In this document: positions 44,641 to 54,053 of the stretch, in pieces
Position numbering within the stretch: the first letter of the stretch is position 1
Layout: the number at the start of each line of letters is the position of its first letter
Assembly (NCBI GenBank): GCA_963726135.1
Contig: CAVSBE010000001.1
Span: forward strand, 310,001-374,000
Direction of reading: 5' to 3'
DNA length: 64,000 nt
Source: Bog-473 sp963726135
Lineage (GTDB): Bacteria > Actinomycetota > Acidimicrobiia > Acidimicrobiales > RAAP-2
Program-made: the position numbers and the translations under genes
Notes under the pieces: model-generated
What the model was told of the DNA's origin: nothing
Database searches by the model: none
Seen by the model: the letters and a program-made list of their open reading frames with translations, nothing else

Positions 44641-44946
44641 TCACTCCCCGGAGTCGGCCACACGACGGTCGAGGTGGGTCCGGTAGATACCAGGCTCTTG
44701 GATTTTGCGTCGCTCCTCCATCACCTCGTCGGTCCTGAAGACATGGCTAAAGACATGGTTGTCCGATAGACGACGCAGGCGGTAGCCACTGGCAAGCACC
44801 TCAGCGACGGCAAAACCGCCCGTCCAGCGGCGAAGATAGTGGTTCCAAACACAGGCCGCCCTTCCGACTGCCAGCTGTTCTCCGGAATGGGAATGGCCGA
44901 GCTCACCTTCGTGAGGGTCGCCTTCTGAACCTGGCGTGTTCGTCAT
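44641..44946 (-). CDS. Hypothetical small protein
   Basis: 101 residues, with an acidic N-terminus (TPGSEGDPHEGELGHSHSGE) and a more structured middle (VWNHYLRRWTGGFAVAEVLA, YRLRRLSDNHVFSHVF). No membrane segment or known motif. It is divergent from the helicase remnant with adjacent starts. Function unknown; the conserved-looking core suggests a real gene. Confidence 0.55.
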   Translation of the reverse strand: MTNTPGSEGDPHEGELGHSHSGEQLAVGRAACVWNHYLRRWTGGFAVAEVLASGYRLRRLSDNHVFSHVFRTDEVMEERRKIQEPGIYRTHLDRRVADSGE

Positions 44947-45768
44947 GTGGTTATGGTCTCCCTCGCGTTAGAGGGATCGGCCTGCGTCACCGAGGCGGTC
45001 GACGAGCTGGGCATGAGCGCCTTGGGCGAGCGATTCCTTTCCTACAGGATGCCGGTCATGGATGAGGAAGACGATCTCCGAGCGGGATCGCTGGCTCTGG
45101 CCGACGACCGCACTCATCGTGAGCTTCGGCAGGTGGTCAGCGCGTTCGTCGAAGACCTCCACGTACCCGAGAAGATGCCCAGCCTCGGTGACGAGGACCG
45201 GGACAAGTTGACACAGCTGGCACTCTTCGTCGCACGGTGCCGCTCGACAGTGATCTGGGACAAGCGACACGCCGACGCGGTGGTTGACGTGCCCCAGCCC
45301 GAGCGGAGCCCCCGTCTCCTGCGTGGCTGTGCCCAGCTGCTTTCTGCGTTGCGTCTGATCGGGTGCGACGAGGCGGAGTCCTGGCGGGTTGTCCGTCAGG
45401 TGGGGCTGGGCTCCGTACGCACCCGGAAGCGACGGGTACTCGCCGCGCTCTTGAAAGCATCCCGACCCATGCCCACGAGCGTCGTTGCCGGCCGTGCCCG
45501 GCTACCCGAGACGGGGGTGCGACGCGACCTGGTCGAGATGGATGCGTTCGGCATCGTGGAGGTGGTCGGCGAGCGGCCGGCCTGTTGGACCATCGCGGAG
45601 AAGTACCGGTCCATGCGGACGAACCTCGTGAAGCTTGGCGGGGCCATGGACCTGGCCACTTTGCGACATATGACCGAGCAGCCTTCTTCGCCTCTCTCGT
45701 TGGTGACAGCGGCATTCCCCGGAGCCGAAAACGTCGGCGATTTCGCCGATGGGGAGGAGGCATGGTGA
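44947..45768 (+). pseudogene. C-terminal part of a mobile-element ATPase/helicase-like protein
   Basis: The 273 residues match the C-terminal half of an ATPase found on actinobacterial integrative elements: MSALGERFLSYRMPVMDEED, DRDKLTQLALFVARCRSTVI, PERSPRLLRGCAQLLSALRL and RVVRQVGLGSVRTRKRRVLA, then a winged-helix-like end. The ATPase domain that should precede it is missing, and the start sits against a divergent gene. The most likely explanation is an N-terminally deleted remnant of an element. Confidence 0.6.
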
Positions 45769-45808
45769 CGCGTCGTTCGGGATGCGACGCCCGTGCAAGA
45801 GGTCGGTA

Positions 45809-46057
45809 ATGGCCCGCACACATGGAACCCGGAGCGCTTACAACGCCGGCTGTCGGTGCGACGCCTGTCGGGAAGCTTCGCGGCTGGCCCGCGCCCGGCA
45901 GCGGGGGGCTAAGCGTTGCCAAACGGGGTCTCCGGTCTATGAGGATGCAATCGCACCCTCCGACGGGTCAGCGGTCGCGTGGGCAGTCGTGGCCCTGGTG
46001 TGCTTTTGGCTCCGGGGGCTATGCGCTTTGGAGGGGTGCGACTCTCCAAAATCATGA
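45809..46057 (+). CDS. Small Cys-rich protein of mobile elements
   Basis: 82 residues. The N-terminal HGTRSAYNAGCRCDACREAS is a motif of small zinc-finger-like proteins common on actinobacterial phages and integrative elements, often near HNH or helicase genes. The C-terminal part is hydrophobic (AVAWAVVALVCFWLRGLCAL), possibly a membrane segment. It follows the helicase remnant, which supports a mobile origin. Confidence 0.6.
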   Translation: MARTHGTRSAYNAGCRCDACREASRLARARQRGAKRCQTGSPVYEDAIAPSDGSAVAWAVVALVCFWLRGLCALEGCDSPKS

Positions 46058-46299
46058 CGATGTCGACGGGAGCTACCGTCGCAACAAACGGAAGTGGATT
46101 CTTGCTGGGATAGGTTTCATTGGCGTCGGCCTGGTCGCCATCTCGCGGGTAGGGCATCCCTGACCACCGGGTAGGGGTGCCACCGTTCGGCACCATGGGG
46201 ATACCCGCTGACGAAGCCTTTACCACCTGCTCCCGTCCGCGGAGCCACTGACACGCGGCCGCCGCCAACCCGAGGGCATGAACTGCCGATAGGACGAAG

Positions 46300-46331
46300 C
46301 GACCCCGGCCCGATTACGCGGGCCGGGGTCG
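46300..46331. terminator. Perfect 12-bp stem hairpin
   Basis: CGACCCCGGCCC (46300-46311) pairs without mismatch with GGGCCGGGGTCG (46320-46331) across an 8-nt loop. No T-run follows. It is about 240 bp beyond the small Cys-rich gene and upstream of the JmjC-like gene, so it would insulate the latter. Confidence 0.7.
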
Positions 46332-46523
46332 TCTCGCTACAGGCACACATGCGGCGGGCGTGGCGGGACGCCCACCCCGAGGGGTCGTTGGGAACCCCGG
46401 CGTGCCGGCCATCAAGTCTGGCAGGGTTGAAACGGCCCCGCCGCAAGGCGTGTGTAACTTGCGCTGACGTAAGTTTGGTTATCACCGTCCGAAGTCCAGT
46501 TCAGCGGCCTAAACGAGCTCATC

Positions 46524-46561
46524 GCCAGTTGTTCGCGAATTGGCCAGTTGTTCGCGAATTG
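46524..46561 (+). promoter_or_regulatory. Tandem 19-bp direct repeat, possible double operator
   Basis: GCCAGTTGTTCGCGAATTG is repeated head to tail (46524-46542, 46543-46561). Each copy contains the palindrome TTCGCGAA. It lies 72 bp before the JmjC-like gene, in promoter range. Two palindromes 19 bp apart would place bound proteins nearly on one face of the helix. Confidence 0.5.
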
Positions 46562-46632
46562 TTTGTCACTCGAAGGAGCGGGGTATCGCTAGCAGTGCTG
46601 AGGCGAATCGATTGAAGTGGTGAGGCCAAGCG

Positions 46633-47520
46633 ATGGTTGCACAACCAACAGGGCTGGTCCACGAGGGCATTGGGGAGATTGCGCTTGACAATGCGTTCCC
46701 GGAGCGACCCCTGGAATTCATCCATGATCTCCACCTCAATGAGCGCCTGACCCTTGCGTCGGTCGCGGATCTCGCGGACCGGTTGCCGCGTCAATCGGTC
46801 ATCTACGACACCGCCGCCCAGGCCCTCTTGGTTCCTTCTGGAGGACCACCTCGGGGTGCGCTGGAGCAACCGGGCGACGTCATACGCGACTTGAGCAGCG
46901 CCAACGCCTGGCTGACCCTGCTCAACGTCGAAGACGATCCCAGCATGGCAGAGCTCATGAACACTCATCTCGATCGACTCGAGGCGGGATTAATCGCCAA
47001 GCAGGGCAAGATGCGCAACCGTGTGGCCTTTGTCTTTGTCTCGTCTCCGAATTCGGTCACGCCGGTCCACTTCGACATCGAGCACAGCCTGTTGTTGCAG
47101 GTCACTGGGAGCAAGAACGTCAGCATCGGGTGCTACCTGAGCGACGCCGTTCGACGGCGCGAGATCGATCGGTATTGGGACGGCTCCCACGGGCGGATCG
47201 AGACTCTTCCGCGGGAGGTAGCCGCGTACACCCTGTCGCCAGGGCGGGCGGTCTACATACCCCCAGGCACGCCGCACTGGGTGCATAACGGTCCCGACAT
47301 TTCTTTGTCCGTAACCCTCACGTACTTCACCGCTGCCACCGTGCGCGAGAACCGCATCGAGGACTTCAACTCGCGCCTTCGGCGGCGGCACCTGAACCCA
47401 CGCGAACCGGGGCTTTCGGCCACCATCGACACAGCCAAGATCTGCACCATGGGGCTCCAGGCCATGGGACGACGTCTTCGCTCTGCCGCGGTCGGCATGA
47501 AGCGGTGGGGCGGCCAATGA
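46633..47520 (+). CDS. JmjC/cupin-8 type protein
   Basis: 295 residues. The double-stranded beta-helix core has VTPVHFDIEHSLLLQVTGSK (possible HxD iron ligands) and YIPPGTPHWVHNG (second His). Such proteins are Fe(II)/2-oxoglutarate hydroxylases acting on proteins or small molecules. The substrate is unknown. The C-terminal tail is Arg-rich and basic (MGRRLRSAAVGMKRWGG). No regulator gene is adjacent, but a repeated palindrome lies upstream. Confidence 0.72.
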   Translation: MVAQPTGLVHEGIGEIALDNAFPERPLEFIHDLHLNERLTLASVADLADRLPRQSVIYDTAAQALLVPSGGPPRGALEQPGDVIRDLSSANAWLTLLNVEDDPSMAELMNTHLDRLEAGLIAKQGKMRNRVAFVFVSSPNSVTPVHFDIEHSLLLQVTGSKNVSIGCYLSDAVRRREIDRYWDGSHGRIETLPREVAAYTLSPGRAVYIPPGTPHWVHNGPDISLSVTLTYFTAATVRENRIEDFNSRLRRRHLNPREPGLSATIDTAKICTMGLQAMGRRLRSAAVGMKRWGGQ

Positions 47521-47799
47521 GCGACTTGCCACCACGTCCTAGTAAGTCGCGGGCACCTTACGATGAGTGGAATCGACCGAAACACGGTGCGCAAACTCCG
47601 ATGCCACAAGTGCAACGTCGCCAACACCGAGGTCTGCACGGACTTTTCGAGCGGGTCGTAGGCGTATTGACCGTTCAGCAAGACCGACGTCATGACCAAA
47701 TGCGGTTCCCCTAAGGGACCGCTGCGCAGGGCCGACGTGAGATCGCAAGCACCTGCTCGCGGGGCGGGGACCATCCTAAGCTCCGGACATCTCTGCAAC

Positions 47800-48108
47800 C
47801 TGGGAGCGTTCGCCGCCAGCGGTGTCAGCAGTTACCCCTTTTGGATCCGAACACATTCAGCGCTACGGCCACAACCATCACGGTCGCGGCAAACTGCAAA
47901 TCAACTCTCTGCGACCAGTTCGGGGTCGGGGACCCTCGGACCGCCCGTGCATTCGGTAGTGGGCTACACGATTACCGGGGGCAGCGGTCGGTTCGCTGAC
48001 GCAAGCGGAACGTTCACGATTACGGGCGTCAACAAAAGTGTCTCAATCGTTGGTTCGACCGAGACGGTTACAACCAGCACCACTTGGGAAGCTGTTATTA
48101 GTTTCTAA
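47800..48108 (+). pseudogene. Remnant of a secreted beta-rich protein
   Basis: The last 50 codons (SVVGYTITGGSGRFADASGT to STTWEAVISF) look like the end of an exported beta-rich protein. The preceding coding signal (NTFSATATTITVAANCKSTL) is in another frame, so a frameshift lies near 47920. No signal peptide or start is present. Broken gene. Confidence 0.4.
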
Positions 48109-48386
48109 GTGCAACCGAGGACTCGGGGTGCCCACATCCCGCAGGGAGTGGGCACCTGACCGTTGAGATCGTCAAATGGACGTCCGCGTAGGCCCTCCTC
48201 GAGAAGGCGTCCAATCTCGGCTACCTCTTCCCTGACCGACTGGGCGAACCACCTTCCGGCGACCAGGTCATGGAGCGCCCCAAAGATTCCATGTCCGAGG
48301 TCAAGTTCTTCGACGTGTCGAATACGAACACCCTCGGACACGTCCTCAATCTCAAACCATGCGTGGAGACTTCTTGGAACAGTCAC
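48105..48386 (-). pseudogene. Truncated SRPBCC-fold gene
   Basis: About 93 codons read as the C-terminal half of an SRPBCC protein: SLHAWFEIEDVSEGVRIRHV, then FGALHDLVAGRWFAQSVREE and a final helix. The first half of the fold is missing and the frame ends near the second IS110 element, so insertion or deletion probably removed it. Confidence 0.45.
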
Positions 48387-48512
48387 CCGGCACGGTTAGA
48401 AAGAGGGATATTTCTCGTTCCCTTCGCCATCTCGATGCGGTGAGGCCAGGCGACCGATTCGCAGATTTGCCTGCCCCCGAACAGTGACAATGGTCTGGAG
48501 GATCCACCGCTG

Positions 48513-48660
48513 CAGTGCGGGTCCTGAATAGCTTCAGGAGTGCCGGCAGGTTCCGCCTGTCTCGCACATTGACAGCGGCACGTCCCGTCTCCGAGAAAGG
48601 GTGATTGGTCCGGGTTGCTAGAACAGCCCAGACCGCCCGTCGCTCCGATCCGGAACGGCC
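48513..48660 (+). ncRNA. Candidate IS110 bridge RNA, copy 2
   Basis: Contains a perfect 7-bp hairpin at 48522-48539 (TCCTGAA, loop TAGC, TTCAGGA) and the hairpin at 48607-48634 (GGTC, GGGTTG, loop CTAGAA, CAGCCC, GACC) that matches copy 1 with a compensatory base change. Positions CGTCCCGTCTCCGAG and CCGTCGCTCCGATCCGGAAC are identical in both copies, while loop bases differ, as expected for guide segments. Confidence 0.5.
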
Positions 48661-48696
48661 GTGCCATCCCTAACACCGTTAACAGAAGGGATGACC

Positions 48697-49737
48697 ATGA
48701 CCATCGTAGAAGCTGCGCGGGGTGTGACCGGTGGTGTCGACACCCACCTCGACGTCCATGTCGCCGCCGCCCTCGACCCGCTCGGAGCACTGCTCGGCAC
48801 GGAGCGCTTCGACACCGACCCTGCTGGCTACAAGGCGCTGCTCACCTGGCTCGAGGGCTTCGGTGCGCTCACCAAGGTGGGCGTGGAGGGAACTGGCTCC
48901 TATGGGGCAGGCCTGGCCCGGTTCCTGCGCCGGGCCGACGTCGAGGTGATCGAGGTCGACCGGCCCAATCGGGCCGAGCGCCGGCGCAGCGGCAAGTCCG
49001 ACCCCCTCGACGCCGTTGAGGCTGCTCGAGCCGCCCTCGGTGGTCGGGCGGCCAGCATCTCGAAGTCCAAAGACGGTGCCGTCGAAGCGATCCGGGTCCT
49101 CGTCGTGGCCAAGCGCTCGGCCCGAGGGGCCCGGATCAAGGCGCTCACCCAGATGCGCCATCTGGTGATCACCGCCCCGGACCAGCTGCGTTGCCGCCTG
49201 AAGGGCCTCAGTGTCATCGCTCTGGTCAACGAGGCAGCCCGGTTGCGCCCGTCGCGCTCGGGGGACGCGGTGATGGCCGCCCACAAGGCCGCGCTGTGCT
49301 CGTTGGCCCGCCGGATCCAAGGGCTAGTGGACGAACTCGCCGAGCTGGACCGGCGCATCGAGGCACTCGTGGCCTCAGCCGCTCCCGAGCTCCTGGCGCG
49401 TTTTGGGGTTGGGCCCGACACCGCGGCCGCCCTCTTGGTCAGTGCGGGCGACAACCCCGAACGTCTGCACTCAGAGGCGGCGTGGGCCCACCTGTGCGGG
49501 GTCGCCCCCATCCCGGCCTCGTCGGGCAAGAGCAACCGTCACCGCCTCGATCGCGGTGGTGACCGCCAGGCCAACAGCGCGCTGTGGCGCATCGTCATGG
49601 TCCGCATCGCCCACGATCCCACCACCACCTCCTACTTCGAGCGCAAGGTCAAGGAGGGACGCTCCAAGCGAGACGTCATCCGACTCCTCAAGCGCTACGT
49701 CGCCCGCGAGCTCTACCGCTACCTTCCTCGCGGCTGA
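48697..49737 (+). CDS. IS110-family transposase, copy 2
   Basis: 346-residue relative of the copy-1 transposase. GGVDTHLDVHVAAALDPLG, VGVEGTGSYGAG, SGKSDPLDAVEAARAA and NPERLHSEAAWAHLCGVAPI are all present, with the end LKRYVARELYRYLPRG. No frameshift. ATG 48697 matches the start of copy 1; an ATG two codons earlier is also in frame. Confidence 0.95.
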   Translation: MTIVEAARGVTGGVDTHLDVHVAAALDPLGALLGTERFDTDPAGYKALLTWLEGFGALTKVGVEGTGSYGAGLARFLRRADVEVIEVDRPNRAERRRSGKSDPLDAVEAARAALGGRAASISKSKDGAVEAIRVLVVAKRSARGARIKALTQMRHLVITAPDQLRCRLKGLSVIALVNEAARLRPSRSGDAVMAAHKAALCSLARRIQGLVDELAELDRRIEALVASAAPELLARFGVGPDTAAALLVSAGDNPERLHSEAAWAHLCGVAPIPASSGKSNRHRLDRGGDRQANSALWRIVMVRIAHDPTTTSYFERKVKEGRSKRDVIRLLKRYVARELYRYLPRG

Positions 49738-49950
49738 ATCCTCGGACCGTGGGTCTGGCTCACCCCCTAACTGTCGCCCTTCGGGGCTGACTTTCCGGCG
49801 ACTCGCCGGCCCACGGTCCGGGACGACGCTCTGCCGACGCGTGGCCTGATAAGAGCATGTCCTCATCCGAGTGACTCATCACTGTTCTGCCCGCTGTCTG
49901 CACTCCGGAGCGCGAAAAAGGGGCTTGACAAGTGATAGGAGCGTCGCCGG

Positions 49951-50343
49951 TTCGGGGACGAGCGACGCGCCGTTCTTTGACCCCCCCCGGCCCCCCCCAC
50001 CCGTCGTCTCCGGTGTGCGCTTTTGAGCGGTTGGGGCCGCCTGTCCTCCTTGCCCCACTCCTCAGAGTGGGCGCATAGGGACTCGAACCTCGAACCTACA
50101 AGGGCGGACGTTTCGTGCGGCCCTATCACCTATCCCAGAGCGGGGGCAACAGCCCCAGCGGAACCATTCTGAGCCTTGGACGGCGATGTGCGTTGAGCCG
50201 AGGAACGAACAGCCGGTCAGCGCGGTAGACTTGACGTCTCGTCCCCTTGGGAGAGTCGCTTCGCTTGGGCAGGACGGGCCATGCCGGCCGACGTCGCCTC
50301 GTGCAGGTTCGACGCCTCGACCGAGCCTCATTGAGGAGCATTT
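49951..50343. other. 393-bp gap with repeat copy 2
   Basis: Between the IS110 element and the carbohydrate cluster. It has runs of C (eight at 49981, eight at 49991), the 79-bp repeat, and a piece at 50072-50100 that resembles the T arm of a tRNA on the minus strand without forming a tRNA. No gene supported. Confidence 0.5.
49991..50069 (-). repeat. 79-bp dispersed repeat, copy 2
   Basis: Reverse complement of 35116-35194 with a single substitution in the body. The hairpin at its end reads CACTC-TGAG-GAGTG in the direction of the repeat, so its loop is reversed relative to copy 1. It lies just outside the second IS110 element. Confidence 0.85.
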
Positions 50344-51511
50344 GTGCGCGTCCCGAATTTGCCTATTGAAGGCCGTGATGGTCGCGTCAGCTCCTTCGGT
50401 ATCCTGAGCTCCTTTCCTCCGACTGCCTGCGGTCTGGCCACCTTCACCGCTGCGCTGGCAACCGGGCTGGCAGCGCATAACACCCAGGTCGGCGTTGTGC
50501 GGGTCGTCGACGCCGACGGCCACATTTCGCAGAGTGACCGGGTCGCCGGCGAGCTGGTCAACGGATCACGGCACTCGGTTGTCGCCAGTTCGGACGTGTT
50601 GAACCAGTTCGATGTCGCAGTTGTCCAGCACGAGTACGGCCTCTATGGGGGCAGGGATGGAGACGAGGTGCTCGAGATCCTCGGCGGTCTCCACGTCCCC
50701 TCAATCGTGATCGCCCACACAATTCTCGCAAACCCGACGCCACACCAGCGGTCCGTGCTGAACGACGTCGCCGCTCTGGCGGACCGGGTGGTGGTCATGA
50801 CAGAGGCGGCGCGGGTCCGCCTCTGTGACATCTTCGACGTCGACGCTTCCAAGGTGATGACCATCGCCCACGGCGCCGCCATCCCTGCCGCGCATGTCGT
50901 TCCAGATCGGGTGGGCCGTCCCCTGATACTGACCTGGGGTCTGATCGGGCCTGGCAAGGGGCTCGAACGCGCCATCGAGGCCATGCGGTCGCTGCACGAC
51001 CTCCCGATGCGGCCGCGCTGATCTGGTCGCGGGCCAGACCCACCCCAAGGTGTTGGCCACCCACGGAGAGTCGTACCGCCAAGACCGGATTGCGCAGGCG
51101 GAGCGCCACGGGATCTCCTCGTCCGTCGCATTCGACGCCGACTATCGCGACGTGGCGTCCCTCACGGCGTTGATCCAGTCCAGCAAGGTGGTCGTCCTGC
51201 CTTACGACTCCAAGGACCAGGTGACGTCCGGCGTCCTCGTTGACGCCATTGCGGCCGGGCGCCCCGTGGTCGCGACGGCCTTTCCGCACGCGGTCGAATT
51301 GCTCTCGAGCGGCGCCGGACTCGTCGTCGACCACGATGACCCTGAGGCAATGGCTCGCGCCCTGCGGAGAGTCCTGACCAGACCTGAGCTGGCCTCCAAA
51401 ATGGCCGCAGAGGCGTCCCGGCTCGCACCGCGCCTCGGATGGTCGGTGGTGGCAGGCGAGTACCTGCAGGTGGCCAATGGCGTCCTCACCGAACGACTCG
51501 CACTGGTGTGA
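50344..51511 (+). pseudogene. GT4-type glycosyltransferase, frameshifted
   Basis: GTG 50344 begins a GT-B glycosyltransferase: SSFPPTACGLATFTAALATG, then VVQHEYGLYGGRDGDEVLEI and TWGLIGPGKGLERAIEAM. Near 51010-51025 the frame is lost and resumes as LVAGQTHPKVLATHGESYRQ, continuing through QVTSGVLVDAIAAGRPVVAT to a stop at 51509-51511. The total length is not a multiple of three. The stop still overlaps the next start (GTGA), so loss of frame is either recent or a sequence error. It would transfer a nucleotide-activated sugar in the cytoplasm. Confidence 0.75.
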
Positions 51512-52536
51512 GCGCACCGCCGGCTGCTCCGGAGCCGGACTTCGGCCATCTGATGCACATGAGCGACGAGCGCGGCACGTTCGAGCACGCCCTCTTCAGC
51601 GAGCCCAGGCCCGAGCATGGCTACTGCAGTGACGACATGGCCCGTGTGCTTGTCGTAGCCACTCGGGAACGAGATCACGCCGCGGTGATGCGCAACCTGG
51701 CGATGCTGTCCTTGAAATTCCTTCAGGACGCACTGGACTCGCAGGGCCGGTGTCGAAACCGAATGGACCGAAGTGGCACCTGGGAAGATCGCCCTGCACT
51801 CGATGACTGTTGGGGCAGGAGCATCTGGGGGCTGGGCACTGCTGCCTCGCACAGCGACGACCACCTGATCCGTCACCTGGCCACGAAAGGACTCGAGCGA
51901 GCGATGCGGCACCGCTCACCGTGGCCGAGAGCCATGGCGTTCGCGGTGCTGGGCGCAGCAGAGGCGATCAGTGTCGATCCCGATGACATGCTTGCCCGCA
52001 GCCTCTTGTCCGATGCCGCAGACGCGATGAGCGATACCGCCCGACGTCCACAGTGGCCCTGGCCTGAGGTCCGGCTCGCCTACGCCAACGCAACCCTCCC
52101 CGAGGCGATGATCGCCGCAGGTTCCGCGCTCGAGCGTCCCCTCCTCCAACAGCGGGGATTGGACCTCTTGGAATGGCTCCTCGACCGCGAAACCCGACAA
52201 GGGCATCTCTCCGTCACTCCGGTCGGAGGTAGCGGTCCAGATGACCATGGAGCTCGGTTCGACCAACAACCGATTGAGGTGGCAGCCCTGGCGGATGCGT
52301 GTGCCCGTGCCCACAAGATCGACCACAACCCTCGATGGTTGGACGGCATCAACGCTGCGGCCAACTGGTTTCTCGGCCATAACGACGCAGGAGTTGTCAT
52401 GTGGGACCCCACTACCGGAGGTGCTTTTGACGGCCTGGAGGAACACGGCGCCAATCTCAACCAGGGCACAGAGTCGACGCTGGCCCTCCTTGCGACCCTG
52501 CAGCACGCGCAATCCCGGGTCAGCGTCTTGCAATGA
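51508..52536 (+). CDS. Six-hairpin glycosidase-like protein of GT/GH130 clusters
   Basis: 342 residues, mostly alpha-helical. Segments such as EHGYCSDDMARVLVVA, DDCWGRSIWGLG, PEVRLAYANATLPEAMIAAG and HGANLNQGTESTLALL look like an (alpha/alpha)6 toroid of the kind found in glycosidases and epimerases. I recognise it as the usual companion of GT4 and GH130 genes but not its activity. GTG 51508 overlaps the upstream stop and its own stop overlaps the next ATG, so three genes are translationally linked. Confidence 0.65.
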   Translation: MSAPPAAPEPDFGHLMHMSDERGTFEHALFSEPRPEHGYCSDDMARVLVVATRERDHAAVMRNLAMLSLKFLQDALDSQGRCRNRMDRSGTWEDRPALDDCWGRSIWGLGTAASHSDDHLIRHLATKGLERAMRHRSPWPRAMAFAVLGAAEAISVDPDDMLARSLLSDAADAMSDTARRPQWPWPEVRLAYANATLPEAMIAAGSALERPLLQQRGLDLLEWLLDRETRQGHLSVTPVGGSGPDDHGARFDQQPIEVAALADACARAHKIDHNPRWLDGINAAANWFLGHNDAGVVMWDPTTGGAFDGLEEHGANLNQGTESTLALLATLQHAQSRVSVLQ

Positions 52537-54021
52537 GCGGGCGCGCTCCGAGCCTGGCCCGTCGCAGCCCAGTCCACATTGCGGCGGACAGGTCGCGCGT
52601 CGTGGCTCGCCTGTTCGTGCCGGGGCACGAGGGCTTTGATCAGCAAGAGTCCAGATCAGCGGCTGTCCTACGACGCGTCTTGGCACTGACCGACGACGAA
52701 GTCCAGCGCAGCTACGACGGCGTCATCGCGCGGTTCGAGGGTCGCCACCACGGCTTGACGGAAACGTTCCTCCGGCACGCCGACGAGCTCTCCGAGCGCC
52801 TCGAACCAGAACGCCAACTCTCACTGACCCGTCGCCTGCTGCTCGGGGCCACCTTCACGAGCGAATACGCCGTCGAGGGTGCCGCCCTCTGTAATCCGAG
52901 CATGGTGATGCACCCGCATCAGAGGGGAATCGGCTCGGGCAGCGTCCGGTTCGTGATGAGCGCCCGGGCCATCGGAGAGGGGCACAGCTCCTCGATCGGA
53001 TTCCGCACGGGGATCATCACCGGTTCGGGCGACATCGAGCTCGATCCGAGGCCGACCTTTGCCACGAAGGGGCGCCGGTACGAGGCGATGTTCGAGGCAG
53101 AAGTCTTCAAAGCTGAGCTCCGTCGACTCCGTGGAGGCGGCGATGACGCCGACTACGTGCTGGGTCACCTCGGACCGAGGTTCACCGAAGCAGAGATGGA
53201 GGGACGGCTCAGAATTTCTCGAGGACCACGCGGCCACCCGAAAGCAAGCGAAGAGGACGATCGGCCTCATGCGCAAGATCGCCGAACGGAGCTACAGCGT
53301 GCGGTTCGAGGACGGCACACCGCTGAGTGAGCAAGTGCTCATGCCCACGATGAGCGCCGAATCAAAGGGCATGGAGGACGCCCGGTTCGTGCGCTTCGTC
53401 GAGAACGACGGCAGCGTGATCTTCTACGCCTCCTACACGGCCTACAACGGCACCGACATCGGGCAACAGTTGCTCGAAACCGAGGACTTCGTGCACTTCA
53501 CTTCTTCACCGATGGTCGGGGCGGCGGCGGCCAACAAGGGTCTCGCTCTCTTCCCTCGTCGGATCGGGGGCCGCTTCGCCGCTCTGTCCCGAAGTGATCG
53601 GGAGTCGAACACGATCGCATACTCGGAGAATCCACACCGCTGGGAAGACGGATTGGCATGCCAGACACCCATGACATCATGGGAGGTCGTTCAACTCGGT
53701 AACTGCGGGTCTCCCATTGAGACAGATGCTGGCTGGCTGGTGCTCACCCATGGGGTCGGTCCGATGCGCACCTACAACATCGGTGCGATTTTGCTCGACC
53801 TCGAGGACCCCACCCGGATCCTGGGGCGGCTTCCTGACCCGCTCCTCAGCCCGGCACACGACGAGCAGGACGGCTACGTGCCCAACGTGGTCTATTCCTG
53901 CGGCGCTCTCGTCCACGCAGGCATCCTGGTCATTCCCTATGGGATCGGCGACTCTGCGATCGGAGTTGCGACCGTGCCTCTCGACGAGCTCCTCGCATCA
54001 CTGAGATCCATTCCCGACTGA
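52533..54021 (+). pseudogene. GH130-type glycoside phosphorylase/hydrolase, frameshifted
   Basis: The first frame gives an N-terminal helical region (DDEVQRSYDGVIARFEGRHH) and the GH130 start ALCNPSMVMHPHQRG, then GSVRFVMSARAIGEGHSSSI. Near 53205 one base is gained or lost; the other frame continues SEFLEDHAATRKQAKR, SVRFEDGTPLSEQVLMPTMS, VFYASYTAYNG-type strands and VIPYGIGDSAIGVATVPLDE to the stop. Together this is a five-bladed propeller of about 495 residues. GH130 members cleave or phosphorolyse beta-mannosides. ATG 52533 overlaps the previous stop. Confidence 0.72.
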
Positions 54022-54053
54022 CCAGGATTTTCCACCAACGATAGGAGCACACC

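Larger units (their letters stand above)
46058..46632. other. 575 bp without a supported gene
   Basis: Holds a strong terminator-like hairpin at 46300-46331 and a 19-bp tandem direct repeat at 46524-46561. Open frames are short shadows. A hydrophobic stretch (about 46100-46160) has no usable start codon. Confidence 0.5.
48498..49950 (+). mobile_element. IS110-family insertion sequence, copy 2
   Basis: Same layout and orientation as copy 1, diverged at many positions but with both non-coding ends conserved. It runs from about GGATCCACCGCT to GTCGCCGG. The right end (about 215 bp after the transposase) retains the same final 25 bp. It is a second, older or separately acquired relative rather than an identical copy. 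Confidence 0.82.

Noticed and set aside
46072..46163. Small membrane protein with WILAGIGFIGVGLVAISR
   Set aside because: No ATG, GTG or TTG with a ribosome site in that frame; the in-frame region upstream belongs to a shadow frame.
41043..49950. Composite transposon bounded by the two IS110 elements
   Set aside because: The copies are diverged, and IS110 elements are not known to move as classical composite transposons; no shared target duplication is seen.
50072..50100. tRNA on the minus strand suggested by GGTTCGAGTCCC followed by TATGCGCCC
   Set aside because: The 5' acceptor strand and D arm cannot be found and the T stem has mismatches.
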